Assembly (NCBI GenBank): GCA_963681505.1
Contig: OY811987.1
Coordinates: forward strand, 2,587,124 to 2,651,123
DNA length: 64,000 bases
Direction: 5' to 3'
Source: Eunapius fragilis
Lineage: Eukaryota > Porifera > Demospongiae > Spongillida > Spongillidae
The notes below the pieces were generated by a model that ran no database searches, was not told the origin of the DNA, and saw only the letters and a program-made list of their open reading frames with translations. The translations under genes and the position numbers were made by a program. Shown here piece after piece: positions 11,908-22,385 of this stretch (position 1 is its first letter; every line of letters starts with the position of its first letter).

Positions 11908-12084
11908 ATGGCAGAATCGGCAATTCTAGACGCTATACATACAGTAGCTACATTTCTTGGCTATTCGCAGTTGCGTAAACCACAGGAATCGGCTGTGAAG
12001 CACTTTTTACTAGGGAGAGATGCTTTTGTTACCCTTCCGACTGGTAGTGGCAAGTCCTTGCTCCCTAAAGCTTTTGACGAATAG
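11908..12084 (+). pseudogene. RecQ-like helicase N-terminal fragment
   Basis: ATG at 11908 opens 58 codons: LGYSQLRKPQESAVKHFL, then GRDAFVTLPTGSGKS, the Walker A/motif I of RecQ-type superfamily-2 helicases, then LLPKAFDE and a stop. A few residues normally present between GKS and LLP seem deleted. After the stop another frame continues with a motif Ia-like SIVVVVLAL (about 12088-12120), so the copy is truncated and shifted. It lies inside the TIR element. A related fragment is at 48819-48988. Confidence 0.75.
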
Positions 12085-12129
12085 CAGATAAGTCCATAGT
12101 TGTAGTTGTATTAGCCCTTTGAAAATTCT

Positions 12130-12310
12130 TTCTAGACGTCTGTAGCAGCGAAGGCAAGCGTACGCACCTCTATAATAACTATCACTAACGGCGGCTTTAT
12201 TCGAAGGTTCAGCAACGGCATTCTTTACGAGTGCAAGATCATCTGGGCAGGTTTCTATCTTCCTACGTTGGCCAGGCTTTTCAACCACACACGAGGCATA
12301 TAGTATGCAT
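12130..12310 (-). pseudogene. CxxC zinc-binding protein N-terminal fragment
   Basis: On the minus strand an ATG at 12310 opens MHTICLVCVVEKPGQRRK, then CPDDLALVKNAV, SDSYYRGAYACLRCYRRL. Two CxxC pairs about 60 residues apart suggest a zinc-binding N-terminal module. I do not recognise a named family. It converges on the RecQ-like fragment inside the same TIR element and has no visible continuation, so it looks like a captured first exon. Confidence 0.5.
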
Positions 12311-12508
12311 GCTGTGTTGTGCCATGTTTCATGTGACTTGGGCTATGAATAATGTTTTTCATGTGACGCGGTTACGTGATTAAACTCCAGATAGCATGTT
12401 TGAATATGCATTAGTGGCGATACCAGACGTACTACTCGTGCTAGTCCCCAGTCCACGTCATAGTACGGTACATCTTAGTACATCTGGCTTGCGAGACTAG
12501 GGCATAAC

Positions 12509-13140
12509 AGCTCAATGAAACACTCCAACAACTTCCTTACCAAAGGACATGCAGCCACTCTATTATATATGGAAACAGTTTACTGAGAGCAGCTGAATTT
12601 AAAAAATCTTCTGGGGCTCCGCCCTCAGACCACCCATTTTTTCCCTGTATCCGCCCTCGTTTGAAGCAACCAGCCATGCATGCATGCATATCGCATTTTG
12701 CAATACGAATTAATTTTTATGAAGACCCTGGATCCGATTGATGTCACATATGAACATGTTGGCAATGGAGTAACCCTCTTTACCGCATGCGAAGAACCCT
12801 ATAGTTTGAGCTCCAGCAGTGCAGCATGCAGGTCCGTTGATTTGCGAACTCTTTGCCAGCACGTGATCAGCCGAAGGTCACATATAATTGTCAGTAAGCA
12901 TGCAGTTCAAGAGTAAGCATGAATCGAATGATTGAAAACACGAGTACAGATATACCCGGTATTAAGTCTTCTCAGGCGCCCCTTTTCAAGATAGATAGAT
13001 AGTTGCCATGGCGATCACCTCTTCTCGGGTAATAGTTATTCACAGCCAATACATTCGCGTGCGCGTGCTCTCTTATATGATTAATTAGTTCAGATGCGCT
13101 CATATAATATAGTTTTCTGAGAATATCGCGCGCGCACGCA
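12509..13140. other. Intergenic, no gene recognised
   Basis: Flank between the TIR element and the (AC)n tract before the DUF4470 gene. One 78-codon plus frame at 12680-12916 has no recognisable features. Confidence 0.35.
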
Positions 13141-13143
13141 CGC

Positions 13144-13164
13144 ACACACACACATGCATACTTG

Positions 13165-13258
<94 letters not shown>
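13144..13258. repeat. (AC)n microsatellite
   Basis: An almost pure AC tract of about 90 bp preceded by GC/AC-rich sequence, ending 100 bp before the DUF4470 start codon. Confidence 0.95.
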
Positions 13259-13261
<3 letters not shown>

Positions 13262-13298
13262 TGAAAACGAAGTCTGGGGACCAGATGATTGGATTTGT

Positions 13299-13306
13299 TA
13301 TAAATA
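13299..13306 (+). promoter_or_regulatory. Possible TATA box (TATAAATA)
   Basis: Lies 60 bp before the ATG at 13359, a spacing like that of the other TATA-driven single-exon genes in this window. Confidence 0.45.
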
Positions 13307-13358
13307 AATTAAAAAAACCATTGCCACGTTCAATCAGCACTGGAGTGTGTATGTGGAG

Positions 13359-16300
13359 ATGAGCCTCAGCAAACTAGTTAGTTTTCCAATCGCACGCGAT
13401 ACTTTCCGGGGATACTACTATCCTTACGGGAACACTCCGCCTACAGATCTCCTGGAACATATTCATATACCACCCTGCGAAGAGCCGTCGGTCCTCGTTC
13501 TGGGGTGTGGCGATATCAGATCCTGCTTGTACACCATGTGGAAACATTTTGACCCGCTGCACTGCAACGATTGGTGCACCAAGATCACGTTCACTTTGTG
13601 TGACCAGAGTGCAGCAGTATTAGCAAGAAATGTCCTATTTCTTTATTTGTTAATAAACAACGCCGAAATGGAGGTAAAAAATTGGATACCTAGCGTTTGG
13701 GCTATATGGTATTGTCATGAACTACGACCTCACCATTGGGAGATGCTGAAGAGTGCTCTGACGGATCTTCTGTCGTTATCAAAGAGCTACGAGGAATGGA
13801 CATCTTCAGATAGTGTCGTGTGCTCCGTGTGTCGCTTTAGTGAGGATACGCTAAAACAGATGCACGAAATGTGGAAGATATGGCGCTACAAGTCGTTTGG
13901 TACTCCAGAGTTAGTGAAGGACTTGAGAGAAAGAGACCAAAAGGAATGTATGTTTAACGTAGGTATTTCGTCACATTATGTGTCCGTGTTTCTTGGCGAG
14001 TCAAAAAAGGGAACGGAGGTATCAAGGTTTAATGCAATGATTAAGGATTACGAGTATTATGCTAAGAAAGGAACTGCATATGCAGAAGGTGTGTGCAAAC
14101 AATCAGACAGATGTTGTGGCAATCAGCCTATCGTAAATCCAACGTTCTTTGAAAGATACTTAGATGAAAGCAAAGATGAGAACTTCTACACAACCTGTAG
14201 TACTCTTGTCCCATACAGATGTTTTTATCACAGTGTCCTGTTCTCATCAGATAAGATGTCCCAAAGCGCAATCCTAGAAGCGAATGCATTTCAAAAGCAT
14301 CCCCTTTTAGCAAATAGTGTGCAACAGTTTTCATTATGGTTGTCCTCAGCAGCAAAAGTTTTAAATCATAAGAAGCCATCGGTCAAATTTATTTTTCACT
14401 GCTCGAAAGCCATTGAGTACTGCCAACTATCACCAGATAATGATTTCAAATATGATGTAATCTACACATCTAACCTACTAGATTACATCAGTCCACTTAT
14501 CCTTGTTTTGCCAACAGTGATGCTTTTGAAAGAAAATTGTGTCTTGGTTACAACATGCTTACATCCAGAAAAAATTCCATCAAAAGAAGGTTTTATAAAG
14601 CAGACATTCGGGTTTGAAGCAGAACTGTTGCCTGCTGTGTTTGGTATCAGATGTATAGGATGTGATGGAAAATATGCTGACAATAAATCCATTGAGCCCA
14701 ATCCTTACCTACAATCTTCAAGGTCCATTTTTTTAAATATGTATACTGAAGGGATTGCCTCAAGAATTATTGACTGTTTTGCAACAACAATGATCTGGGA
14801 AAAGGTAAGCCTAGAACCATTGCAGGTGAAGTCATTAGGTGAACTACCCGCTATATGTAAAGCCCTATACAACATGGCTGAACAGTCAGTCCTATCATTT
14901 TTTAAGGAGCAATACGAGTACATGACATGTACTGAAACAATGATCACTGCCTTATTATGCTTTGCTTCTCAGCTACACTCGGCAGTACCATACAAAAACT
15001 ATCAGTTCTGGGAACACCTGTGCGATCTTCTGAGAGATAATGCCAACCTGAAGCCATTTCTACATCACATCCAGACTCATGCACTGCTTCATGGGCTGCA
15101 TCTTCATCTCATCCATAACGAAAGCGATTGCCCTATCTGTAGTAATGTGCCAATCAGTGACTTTGTTCACCAGTTGGCTGTTAGGTTTCCCTTACCTAAT
15201 AACACCAGCAAACTTGGTGTTCCATCATTCACAATTTTCCTTCACCCACAAGACAGATTTAACTTGGACCAAACCTCTTCTCCATGGGAGGTGGAGGCAT
15301 TTGTAGTTGACTCAATTACTTGTAAAGAGGAAGCTAGTCAAATAGAAATCAGCTTTTTCACCTCCCAGTTAGAAAATGTCTTCATGACTATTGTAGCCCA
15401 TCGTGTAGACAAAAGACTGCAGGATAAGGTGATATCTATCAATAGCCTTCCTTTATCTAGTGCTAGGATTGTCCAACCATTTACATATTCCTTTGTTCAG
15501 GCTAACGTGCGTTCAATTTCTAATTCCTCTTCACTGGGAACTGTTATCGAACATGCTGGTGACAGTGATAAGTTTTGTTCCCAAATCTTGTTAAGTGAGG
15601 CGGTAACATCTGCACTTAATTCGAAGTTAACAAAAGGGTATCTTTCTCCTTGCACTCTTGACATATCTGTAGGTCAACACCATTTTCATCTTGCATATCC
15701 TTATGCCATCAACTCATCTAAAGTACGCGTTACATTTTCTAATGATAAGGGAAAAATTGATGTTAAAATTGCTCGTGATATCAGCAAGTGGTTTCATGAG
15801 AAGCCGTTGTTTATTGCCATCCCATTAAATAAGGTCTGTTTTCCTGACCTGTCCATTGTTGATGGTGCCCCGAATGAATATGATGATAGACAGTACACAC
15901 GAAGTGAAATCAAAAGTCTTGAATCCGGTAAAAGGTTTGGAATTATTGGTGTTAAGAAAAGTATTAGCACTCTCATTCACTGTTCTGGTCAGTACATTAC
16001 TCTATTGGACTCTAAAGATAAATCAAAGTGGCGTGGTTTGATAGTAGTCCACAGAAGGATTTTTGATATTGAAAAGCAGTCGCCCGCTATCCACATTTCA
16101 TTTGTCATGAAAGTCGCACCAGCCGATTCAGCATATACACCATTACTTGAAATTTGGAGTCAGATTCGATCTACTTCATGGCCAATAGATGATGATGCAG
16201 CTGTCATGCTTGAGGAGGTACTCATGAAATTTGCTGCTCGGACACAAATATCCAAAACTAGTCGTACCATTTTGACAGAATATAATGTGGAACATTTCTT

Positions 16301-16373
16301 CACACAAGCTGTTGTTTATCCTCTTTATATGGATTACAACAAATATGTCGCTGATGTAATGGCACATATTTAA
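13359..16373 (+). CDS. Single-exon DUF4470-domain protein, 1004 aa
   Basis: One uninterrupted frame ending in TAA at 16371-16373. I start it at the ATG at 13359, because the four codons upstream of it begin with GTG. The first ~100 residues fit the DUF4470 domain of uncharacterised animal and fungal proteins: SFPIARDTFRGYYYPYG, then VLVLGCGDIRSCLYTMW, then FTLCDQSAAVLARNVLFLY. The glycine-rich loop hints at a Rossmann-like fold, but no activity is established. The remaining ~900 residues contain scattered Cys clusters (CSVC near residue 170, CPICSNV near 590) and no membrane segment; no MYND finger is seen. The frame is intact and codon use looks like a real gene. An AATAAA lies downstream near 16793. 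Confidence 0.85.
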   Translation: MSLSKLVSFPIARDTFRGYYYPYGNTPPTDLLEHIHIPPCEEPSVLVLGCGDIRSCLYTMWKHFDPLHCNDWCTKITFTLCDQSAAVLARNVLFLYLLINNAEMEVKNWIPSVWAIWYCHELRPHHWEMLKSALTDLLSLSKSYEEWTSSDSVVCSVCRFSEDTLKQMHEMWKIWRYKSFGTPELVKDLRERDQKECMFNVGISSHYVSVFLGESKKGTEVSRFNAMIKDYEYYAKKGTAYAEGVCKQSDRCCGNQPIVNPTFFERYLDESKDENFYTTCSTLVPYRCFYHSVLFSSDKMSQSAILEANAFQKHPLLANSVQQFSLWLSSAAKVLNHKKPSVKFIFHCSKAIEYCQLSPDNDFKYDVIYTSNLLDYISPLILVLPTVMLLKENCVLVTTCLHPEKIPSKEGFIKQTFGFEAELLPAVFGIRCIGCDGKYADNKSIEPNPYLQSSRSIFLNMYTEGIASRIIDCFATTMIWEKVSLEPLQVKSLGELPAICKALYNMAEQSVLSFFKEQYEYMTCTETMITALLCFASQLHSAVPYKNYQFWEHLCDLLRDNANLKPFLHHIQTHALLHGLHLHLIHNESDCPICSNVPISDFVHQLAVRFPLPNNTSKLGVPSFTIFLHPQDRFNLDQTSSPWEVEAFVVDSITCKEEASQIEISFFTSQLENVFMTIVAHRVDKRLQDKVISINSLPLSSARIVQPFTYSFVQANVRSISNSSSLGTVIEHAGDSDKFCSQILLSEAVTSALNSKLTKGYLSPCTLDISVGQHHFHLAYPYAINSSKVRVTFSNDKGKIDVKIARDISKWFHEKPLFIAIPLNKVCFPDLSIVDGAPNEYDDRQYTRSEIKSLESGKRFGIIGVKKSISTLIHCSGQYITLLDSKDKSKWRGLIVVHRRIFDIEKQSPAIHISFVMKVAPADSAYTPLLEIWSQIRSTSWPIDDDAAVMLEEVLMKFAARTQISKTSRTILTEYNVEHFFTQAVVYPLYMDYNKYVADVMAHI

Positions 16374-17432
16374 GCTAATAGAATGAAGATTATATCCATC
16401 AATGTTTGTTGTGGCAAATAATTAACTGCAATTGTAGTGTAGTTTATATTAACGTGTCATGTATGATTATTGATGGAAAAATTATCAAGCAATTTAGTAG
16501 TGATGCATGATAAGGTACTGATGGTCTTTGCTTTATCAAAGCACTGGACTTGACTATTTTGGTTAGTCAAACTGGTAATACCCGCATTGCAGGGTATTAC
16601 CAGTTTGACTTTGTACTAGTTTAACCCTAGTCTCACCCTGTAGTTGGCATTCATGAAGGTAAAGCATCCTAAGAAAATGATTATATTCTCTGCAGTATGT
16701 GTACAAGTAGCTTTGATACTTTTTGAGATATGAAATATATTAAATCACATATGCACTTCAGAGCCATGTGTGGAAAAATTACAGTTCACTTTAATAAATT
16801 TTATATCAACTCAGTAAAGAACCTTTTGTGTATGTAGAATAGATAATACACAGCAGCACAATACAATGATAACATTGTCAAACAAATGAAATATTGGCTC
16901 TGACTAATTTTTAAGTAAGGCAATGGAGCTGGCGTTATAACAGATGGTGGTTTGTTATGTTCTGCTCATGTTTCGGGGAAGTGCAGGTTGTCCTTGATGG
17001 TTTGTTTTCGGCGGAGCTCCACTGAAGTGAAGGACTCAGAGGAGGAGCGGAACCGTGTTTTGTGCAGAGCAGTACTAGTTAGTGGTTATTTTCCCCTAAA
17101 GTGGATTTCCCCTGTTAGACGGTTTCATTTTCCCTGGATGAAAATGTGGGCTCACCTCTTCCGAATATAGGTAATTAGTATGTCTCCTGCTAATATGTTA
17201 GTGGTAGTGGAGATGTGGTGTTAGTATGCAGGAGGAAGCAGCTGTATGTTGAGTTGTGCGATAAAGCTTGGTGCGTTACAAGAAACATTGCATAATGGTT
17301 GTTGTCATGCCATGGGAAGGGGGGTAGATATTTAAGGAGGGAGTGGGTGGCCTCCAGGAAGAGGAGGTTGAGGAGACTGAGCCTTATTATGTGGAAAAAA
17401 AATGCAAAAGTGGAACCAAGCAGTGAGAGGAA
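16374..17432. other. Intergenic, one perfect hairpin, no gene recognised
   Basis: 3' flank of the DUF4470 gene. Apart from the hairpin at 16566-16609 I see no supported feature; the short frame at 16952-17170 has no recognisable domain. Confidence 0.35.
16566..16609. repeat. Perfect 18-bp stem hairpin with 8-nt loop
   Basis: GTCAAACTGGTAATACCC is followed after GCATTGCA by its exact reverse complement. It lies about 190 bp downstream of the DUF4470 stop. Confidence 0.95.
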
Positions 17433-17567
17433 GAAGCGGCTCCATTGATGTCAACCATGTATGAAAGAAGTGGTTCCACTGATGTCAACCATAAGTGAAA
17501 GAAGTGGCTCCACTGATGTCAACCATGTATGAAAGATGTTACTCCACTGATGTCAACCATGTATGAT
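17433..17567. repeat. 34-bp tandem repeat, four copies
   Basis: Unit with GAAGTGGCTCCACTGATGTC and CAACCATGTATGAAA; copies differ by a few substitutions. Confidence 0.9.
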
Positions 17568-17599
17568 TTGTTTCCAAATTAGTCTTTATCACTGCTTGT

Positions 17600-18600
17600 T
17601 TTCATCTTTCCATCCCTGATTGTCGTTAATCACACACTGGTCATTACATTCCTAATTGGTGTGCGTTGCAGTCCTTCTCTGCACCTAAATGTTTTGCACA
17701 TTACTCACTGTATCCTGTAGGTTTGGGTGCATCAGTTGTAACCAGCTACTTAGTTCCTGTCCTACCATCAATCGAGCTGGTGTCTCCTCTTTTGCTGAAT
17801 GCTTTGCATAACTTATCAGGAATGTGAGTAATGTGTGTTGTAATACCCAACACCCTTCTTTTTTGACTATAGTAATGCCTGTTTCACAGTTTGGACAAAA
17901 CATTCTGATAGGCTGTTTGGTGGCTCATTTTAATGTGTGTTTCATGCCATTCAATTAGTGATATGTGTTTCTGAAGACAAACTGTGGGCTGTTAACCAAA
18001 ATCATATCTCCTTTACTGTTTTGTCTGCAGTGGTCCATTCCACAACGGCCATTTTAAATAAGCATTTACTCTCACTAGCAGCATCTTCACTTCTATCGGC
18101 CCAGCAAAGTCCACATTTTGTCTTTTCCAGGCCCCACCAGGGATCTCCCATGGGTGTGGTGGCATCAGTTTTAGATCTCTCTCCATCTTCAGAACACAAG
18201 GCGGTAGTAAGTAGAGGCGTTATTTTTAAGCTTAGAAATGGGACTAGACGCTTGTTGTAAGTCTCAACTGTGAAATGCCTTCAATTAAAAAGATGGAAAA
18301 TCTTTCACTGCCCAGACAATGGCTAGTGCCTCCTTTTCAATCTGTTTGTATCACTTTTGGGTGCCAGAAATTGACCTTGATGCAAATACAACACGTTTCC
18401 AGCTGTGTATTGAAGTGTAAAACCTGAGCAAACCATGCTTTCTCCCAGTGACCTGCACTACATCCAAGAGCATCTCTTCATTTAAGTGATCCTGATTTTT
18501 TATCTGCTCAACACACGTCAAACGGCATTCATGGTCAATGTATCCCCTCTTTTGACATTTGAAACAAGTAGCCAGGGCATCCTTCCTTTAGGTTAAAGTT
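17600..18600 (-). pseudogene. Ty3/gypsy pol fragment, minus strand
   Basis: Reading the minus strand from 18600 down: a degenerate zinc knuckle CFKCQKRGYIDHEC (about 18590-18530, with Tyr in the His position); an RNase H piece VVFASRSISGTQK ... YKQIEKEALAIVWAV (about 18400-18290); an integrase piece with PHPWEIPGGAW ... VDFAGPIEVKMLLVRV (about 18150-18050); and a C-terminal piece with KEETPARLMVGQELS (about 17800-17750). Frames change and stops intervene, so it is dead, and the large gaps between domains show internal deletions. No LTRs found. Confidence 0.78.
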
Positions 18601-19389
18601 ATTACTCCAATAGGGACATTGTGAGTGTCTTCTTGCAGAAGGTCTGAAAGACTGTTTTCTAACTTTTGGTTGGTTTCTCTCCTTTTTGAAAAGTTATAAA
18701 ATGGCTCTGGGAGTGCTAGATGAACACTCGCTATTGCTGGCACCATGCAATAGTTGCATCAAACAGGATATATAATAATGGTCCCTCCCCCAAATCATGT
18801 GTACTATATGAACGCATGAAATACAATAACACTACACACGGAAAGTGAACACAGGGTTTCTATATGGCATACCATCATCACGCTAATGGTTTGTGGAGTG
18901 TTACAATCAAACACTGCAGCGATCACTAATCAAGCTTTCCAATGACAAGCAGAATGATTAGGAGGAACTTTTATAAAACGGGATTAATAAAAATTTCAGT
19001 TTAAAAACCTGTGAACACTCTTTTCCCACTTACCATCTATCCAGCTCATCATCTGAAGTATGCTATGCATCATGCCTCGACCATTAGTCCACCCATAAGC
19101 TCTCGTGCCAGACGTCTGGCCCCTGCACCTCTTAGGTTGCACTGAAGGAGGTTGAAGGGAGTTCTTTAGTGCAGAAGTTAACTACAATGCACAGCATTTA
19201 GGTCATTGCATCACATCTGGTGGCAAGCCGTAAGATTATGTTTGTCGACAAGGAACGACAACTTAATCAATCGATGTATGACTACACAAATCCCAGGAGT
19301 GAAATGGAAGGTAACATGTGGACCAACAACCACTAAACTGATACAAGCCCTCTTTCAGAGGGAGTAGTAGGCCATGCTAAGATGACAAT

Positions 19390-21600
19390 GTGATTGTCAA
19401 AAGGAATAAATGTGAAAAAAAGCAAGGAGGACAGCAGAGAGACACAAGCGCAAGGAGGATCATCCTAGAGCAGGGGAAGAAAGTAGGTGTCAGAGGGAGT
19501 AAGAATGTCAAAGGAGGGACAAAGCAGAAAGAAGAGATGGATATGGCAGAGGAGATAAAGGAACAACGGCATTTGGAGATTCCATTGGAAGCACAGACAG
19601 TCAGGAGAGCAGGGTGCTAAACTTACGAAGCTCACAGAGAATGAAGACGTCAAGGCTAACCTCACCAAATTTGAATGAATGATGGCGGCCACAAAGTAAT
19701 GACAGATACGTGGGCTTACCATTTGGCCCTGAACCTGACAGGATGAGTACAACAAGCCTACGCGGCTATGGGTAATGAAGACGCAAAGGACTATGATTTG
19801 GTCAAAGAAACAGTTCTTCTGCGGTATATCAACACCACTGATGGTTTTGCAAGAAGCAAGGCCACTGGTTGTATAGAGACCTCATCATGAAACTGCAGGA
19901 CCTGGCTCGTAAATGGACAATCGAAAAGATAATGGCCAAAGAGATTGTGGATCAAATGGTAACTGAGCAGTTCCTTACGACTCTATGATTAGCTGGATTT
20001 GAGAGTATGGGACGTGGATAGAAAACTTCACTTGAGTCTGGACACAGGTTCACTGGCAGATAAATATGTTCAGGCACGCAAACCCACACAAGATGGAAAG
20101 CCTTCAGTGGAGAAGAAGAGTAGTACCTGTCATATATGTGGTAAGACGGGTTATGCAACAAGGGAATGTTGGTTTAAGCATCAGGAAGGACCAAGAAAGG
20201 GGGAAGGGGACAAGCCAAAGAATGGAAAAGAAGCCCTAAAGTGCTATAGTTGAGGGGAAAAATGACATAATGCCATGAAGTGCAAGGCTCTGGTTGTAGT
20301 TGAACTGCATAGGTATGGAAGGAGCAGGTGTCCAATGAGCAGGGGAAATATTGTAGGGAAAGCAGTGGAGGACATTTTATTAGAAACGGGCTGTTCTAGT
20401 ACCATGCATGGTACAGGCTGATCTTGTACCCTCCCAAAAGATGACAGACATAACCACTACAATTTGGTGTGCACATGGCAGTGTGGTTGTGTATCCAATA
20501 GCCAAAGATGAAGATGAGAATTGGAGACCAACCATACATATCGAAGCAGCGGTGTCAAAATCCTTACCTGTTTCAGTGTTGGGCACTGAAGTGCCTGAGC
20601 TATTCTCACTGTTATACTGAGTAGAGCCTGCATGGAGAAGGTGGCTGTGGCCTGGCAGTGGTCACTCGTGCTAAGTACAAGCAACAGGAAATGTGGAACA
20701 GTTTGGAGCAGGAAAAATGGAGTCTCAGTTTAGAGGCAGTGGCAAAACCCATCGAACAACTGACCACCAGAGTTGAAGGGGAATGGAAGCGACATCACAA
20801 GGGGAAATCCCAGAAGAACCAATTTGGATATATCTGGCTTAGAAATTTCATGCGAAATATTAGTTGGAGGAAAAGCACACAAGAAGTTGTCAAGGAGGTT
20901 AAATATGAGAAGAGTCAAGGACATTTACAACAGTGCGGTCAGAATATTGCATGAGGCTACCAAAAATGGGAACAGAATCCTGAAGAAATGAAGAAGCTGC
21001 AGATGGATGACCCAACAGTACAACAGATTCAAGATACAGCATAACAAGCAGAAGGGGAATTCATGTTTTTTCAACAATGAAGTTTATTTTACAGACAGTG
21101 CAATACCAAGAATAGTATCGTTGACTAACTAGTGTTGCCCAAGGTATGCAAGGAACCAATAATGAAGATGGCTCATTCCATTCCCATGGTTGGGCATCTG
21201 GGAGGAAACTTGAAGCTCAATTCTTGTTGCAATAGATACCTCTGATGTAGAAATTGGGGCAGTTATAAGACAACAGGACAGTTCTAGTAACGAACATCTG
21301 GTAGCTTATTGCAGTCGTAAGTTGGCACAATGTGAAAGGAACTATGCTTCCATTGAGAAGGAATGCCTTGACATCAAGGCAGCAGTTTCAACTTTTAGAG
21401 TGTATCTGGTGGGATGCAGTTTTACTGTTGTGACATACCATAAAGCATTGAAATTGGTGAACAACATGGAGGACAGCAATCTACGTTTAACAAGATGACA
21501 TTAATTCCATCAACCCTGTCAGTTTGAGATACGACATTGACCAGGGAAAGGTAATGATAATGCTGATGCATTGACACGCTCTCACTGCCTGGATCACTTA
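19390..21600 (+). pseudogene. Gmr1-like Ty3/gypsy retroelement, degenerate, with SCAN-type Gag
   Basis: Plus-strand remains in order: a coiled basic leader; a Gag segment with YAAMGNEDAKDYDLVKE (about 19755-19805) and LRVWDVDRKLHLSLDTGSLA ... VQARK (about 19998-20085), which matches the SCAN-like Gag of Gmr1-type elements; zinc knuckles CHICGKTGYATREC and a second one broken by two stops (about 20130-20285); a protease with LLETGCSSTM (about 20380) and the characteristic AHGSVVVYP and PVSVLGTEVPEL; then, after a deletion of the RT, an RNase H region with EIGAVIRQQD, RKLAQCERNYASIEKECL and NADALTRSH (about 21240-21580). Stops and frameshifts throughout. No LTRs seen. Confidence 0.8.
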
Positions 21601-21788
21601 CTGCTGCCTAAACATATCTGGGTAATATTTATGTTTATGAAATAGTAGTTGTGCATGAGGTACAATGAACAAAAAATTTCTGAGAAGTACAATTAACATT
21701 ATAATTGTGGTCTGACTTGCAAGTTACAGAATTATTTCATGGTTGTTTGGTGTGAGAATAGATGAATTGAATGGCTCAGCAAACGTAA

Positions 21789-22256
21789 ATGAACCGCCAG
21801 CTGCAGTTTAATTTGATCGACGACACCATTGTGCAGTATCCTGATCAGTTTAGTGAACCCCAAAAGCGATTGGTTAGAAATAAAGCTAGAAAGGTTTTTG
21901 TCAATGATTTAATGTGCAATGTACCAGGTATCCTCCCGGGGGTACATTTGTCTACCGAGGTGTATATACAGAAAATAAATTTATTCACGTTGTGCCAGTT
22001 TAGCATTCCTTTTACACTTGACGGTGCATGCTTATTGTACAGGTTGTTTGGAGCTTATTCCTTTTCTTTGGTCCCAAGCCAGAGCTTCAAAGTGAAGCTA
22101 TTCGATCACGATATGCATGGTTGCTATGTAATTTTCTACACTAATTACGCGTACCGCGATCGAATTGCTTCACTTTTACGCTCTGAATTCAGACCAGAGA
22201 AAAAGAATAAGATCTTAGTAATTTCGGGCCATGCTCTAAAGCACCTGTACAACTAG
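21789..22256 (+). CDS. Unrecognised 155-aa ORF
   Basis: ATG-initiated and uninterrupted, lying 190 bp after the gypsy RNase H remnant. The protein is mixed alpha/beta-like with LLYRLFGAYSFSLVPSQSF and a basic C-terminus (EFRPEKKNKILV). No signal peptide, membrane helix or domain I recognise. Part of its coding sequence (about 21905-21960) matches in inverted orientation the stretch at 22325-22385 downstream, so it may belong to a TIR-type mobile element. Confidence 0.35.
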   Translation: MNRQLQFNLIDDTIVQYPDQFSEPQKRLVRNKARKVFVNDLMCNVPGILPGVHLSTEVYIQKINLFTLCQFSIPFTLDGACLLYRLFGAYSFSLVPSQSFKVKLFDHDMHGCYVIFYTNYAYRDRIASLLRSEFRPEKKNKILVISGHALKHLYN

Positions 22257-22385
22257 AATGCCACCGTCATATGTAAAAGGGACGTTAAATCCGCAGAACG
22301 TGAATAAATTTATTTTCTGTACACGTAGGTAGACCGGCAAATGTACTCCCGGGAGGACGCCCGGTACATTTGACATTAAGAAGAA
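21905..22385. repeat. Inverted repeat pair with palindromic GTACATTTG core
   Basis: About 55 bp at 21905-21960 recur inverted at 22325-22385; each copy contains a near-palindrome with CCTCCCGGG inside arms CAAATGTAC/GTACATTTG. They bracket most of the 155-aa ORF. Confidence 0.65.

Larger units (their letters stand above)
11705..12499. mobile_element. MULE-like TIR element carrying gene fragments
   Basis: A 795-bp element bounded by inverted repeats of about 75 bp beginning TAGTCTCGCAAGCCAGA and sharing ACTGGGGACTAGCACGAG further in. It is flanked by a perfect 9-bp duplication GGGCATAAC (11696-11704 and 12500-12508). Long TIRs and a 9-bp duplication are typical of Mutator-like elements; that class is inferred. 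It encodes no transposase. The interior holds a RecQ-like helicase head on the plus strand and a CxxC protein head on the minus strand, so it behaves like a Pack-MULE that captured host or other element sequences. Confidence 0.8.

Noticed and set aside
17600-21600. The two gypsy relics as one element with LTRs
   Set aside because: They lie on opposite strands, belong to different gypsy groups by Gag and integrase features, and no direct repeats flank them.
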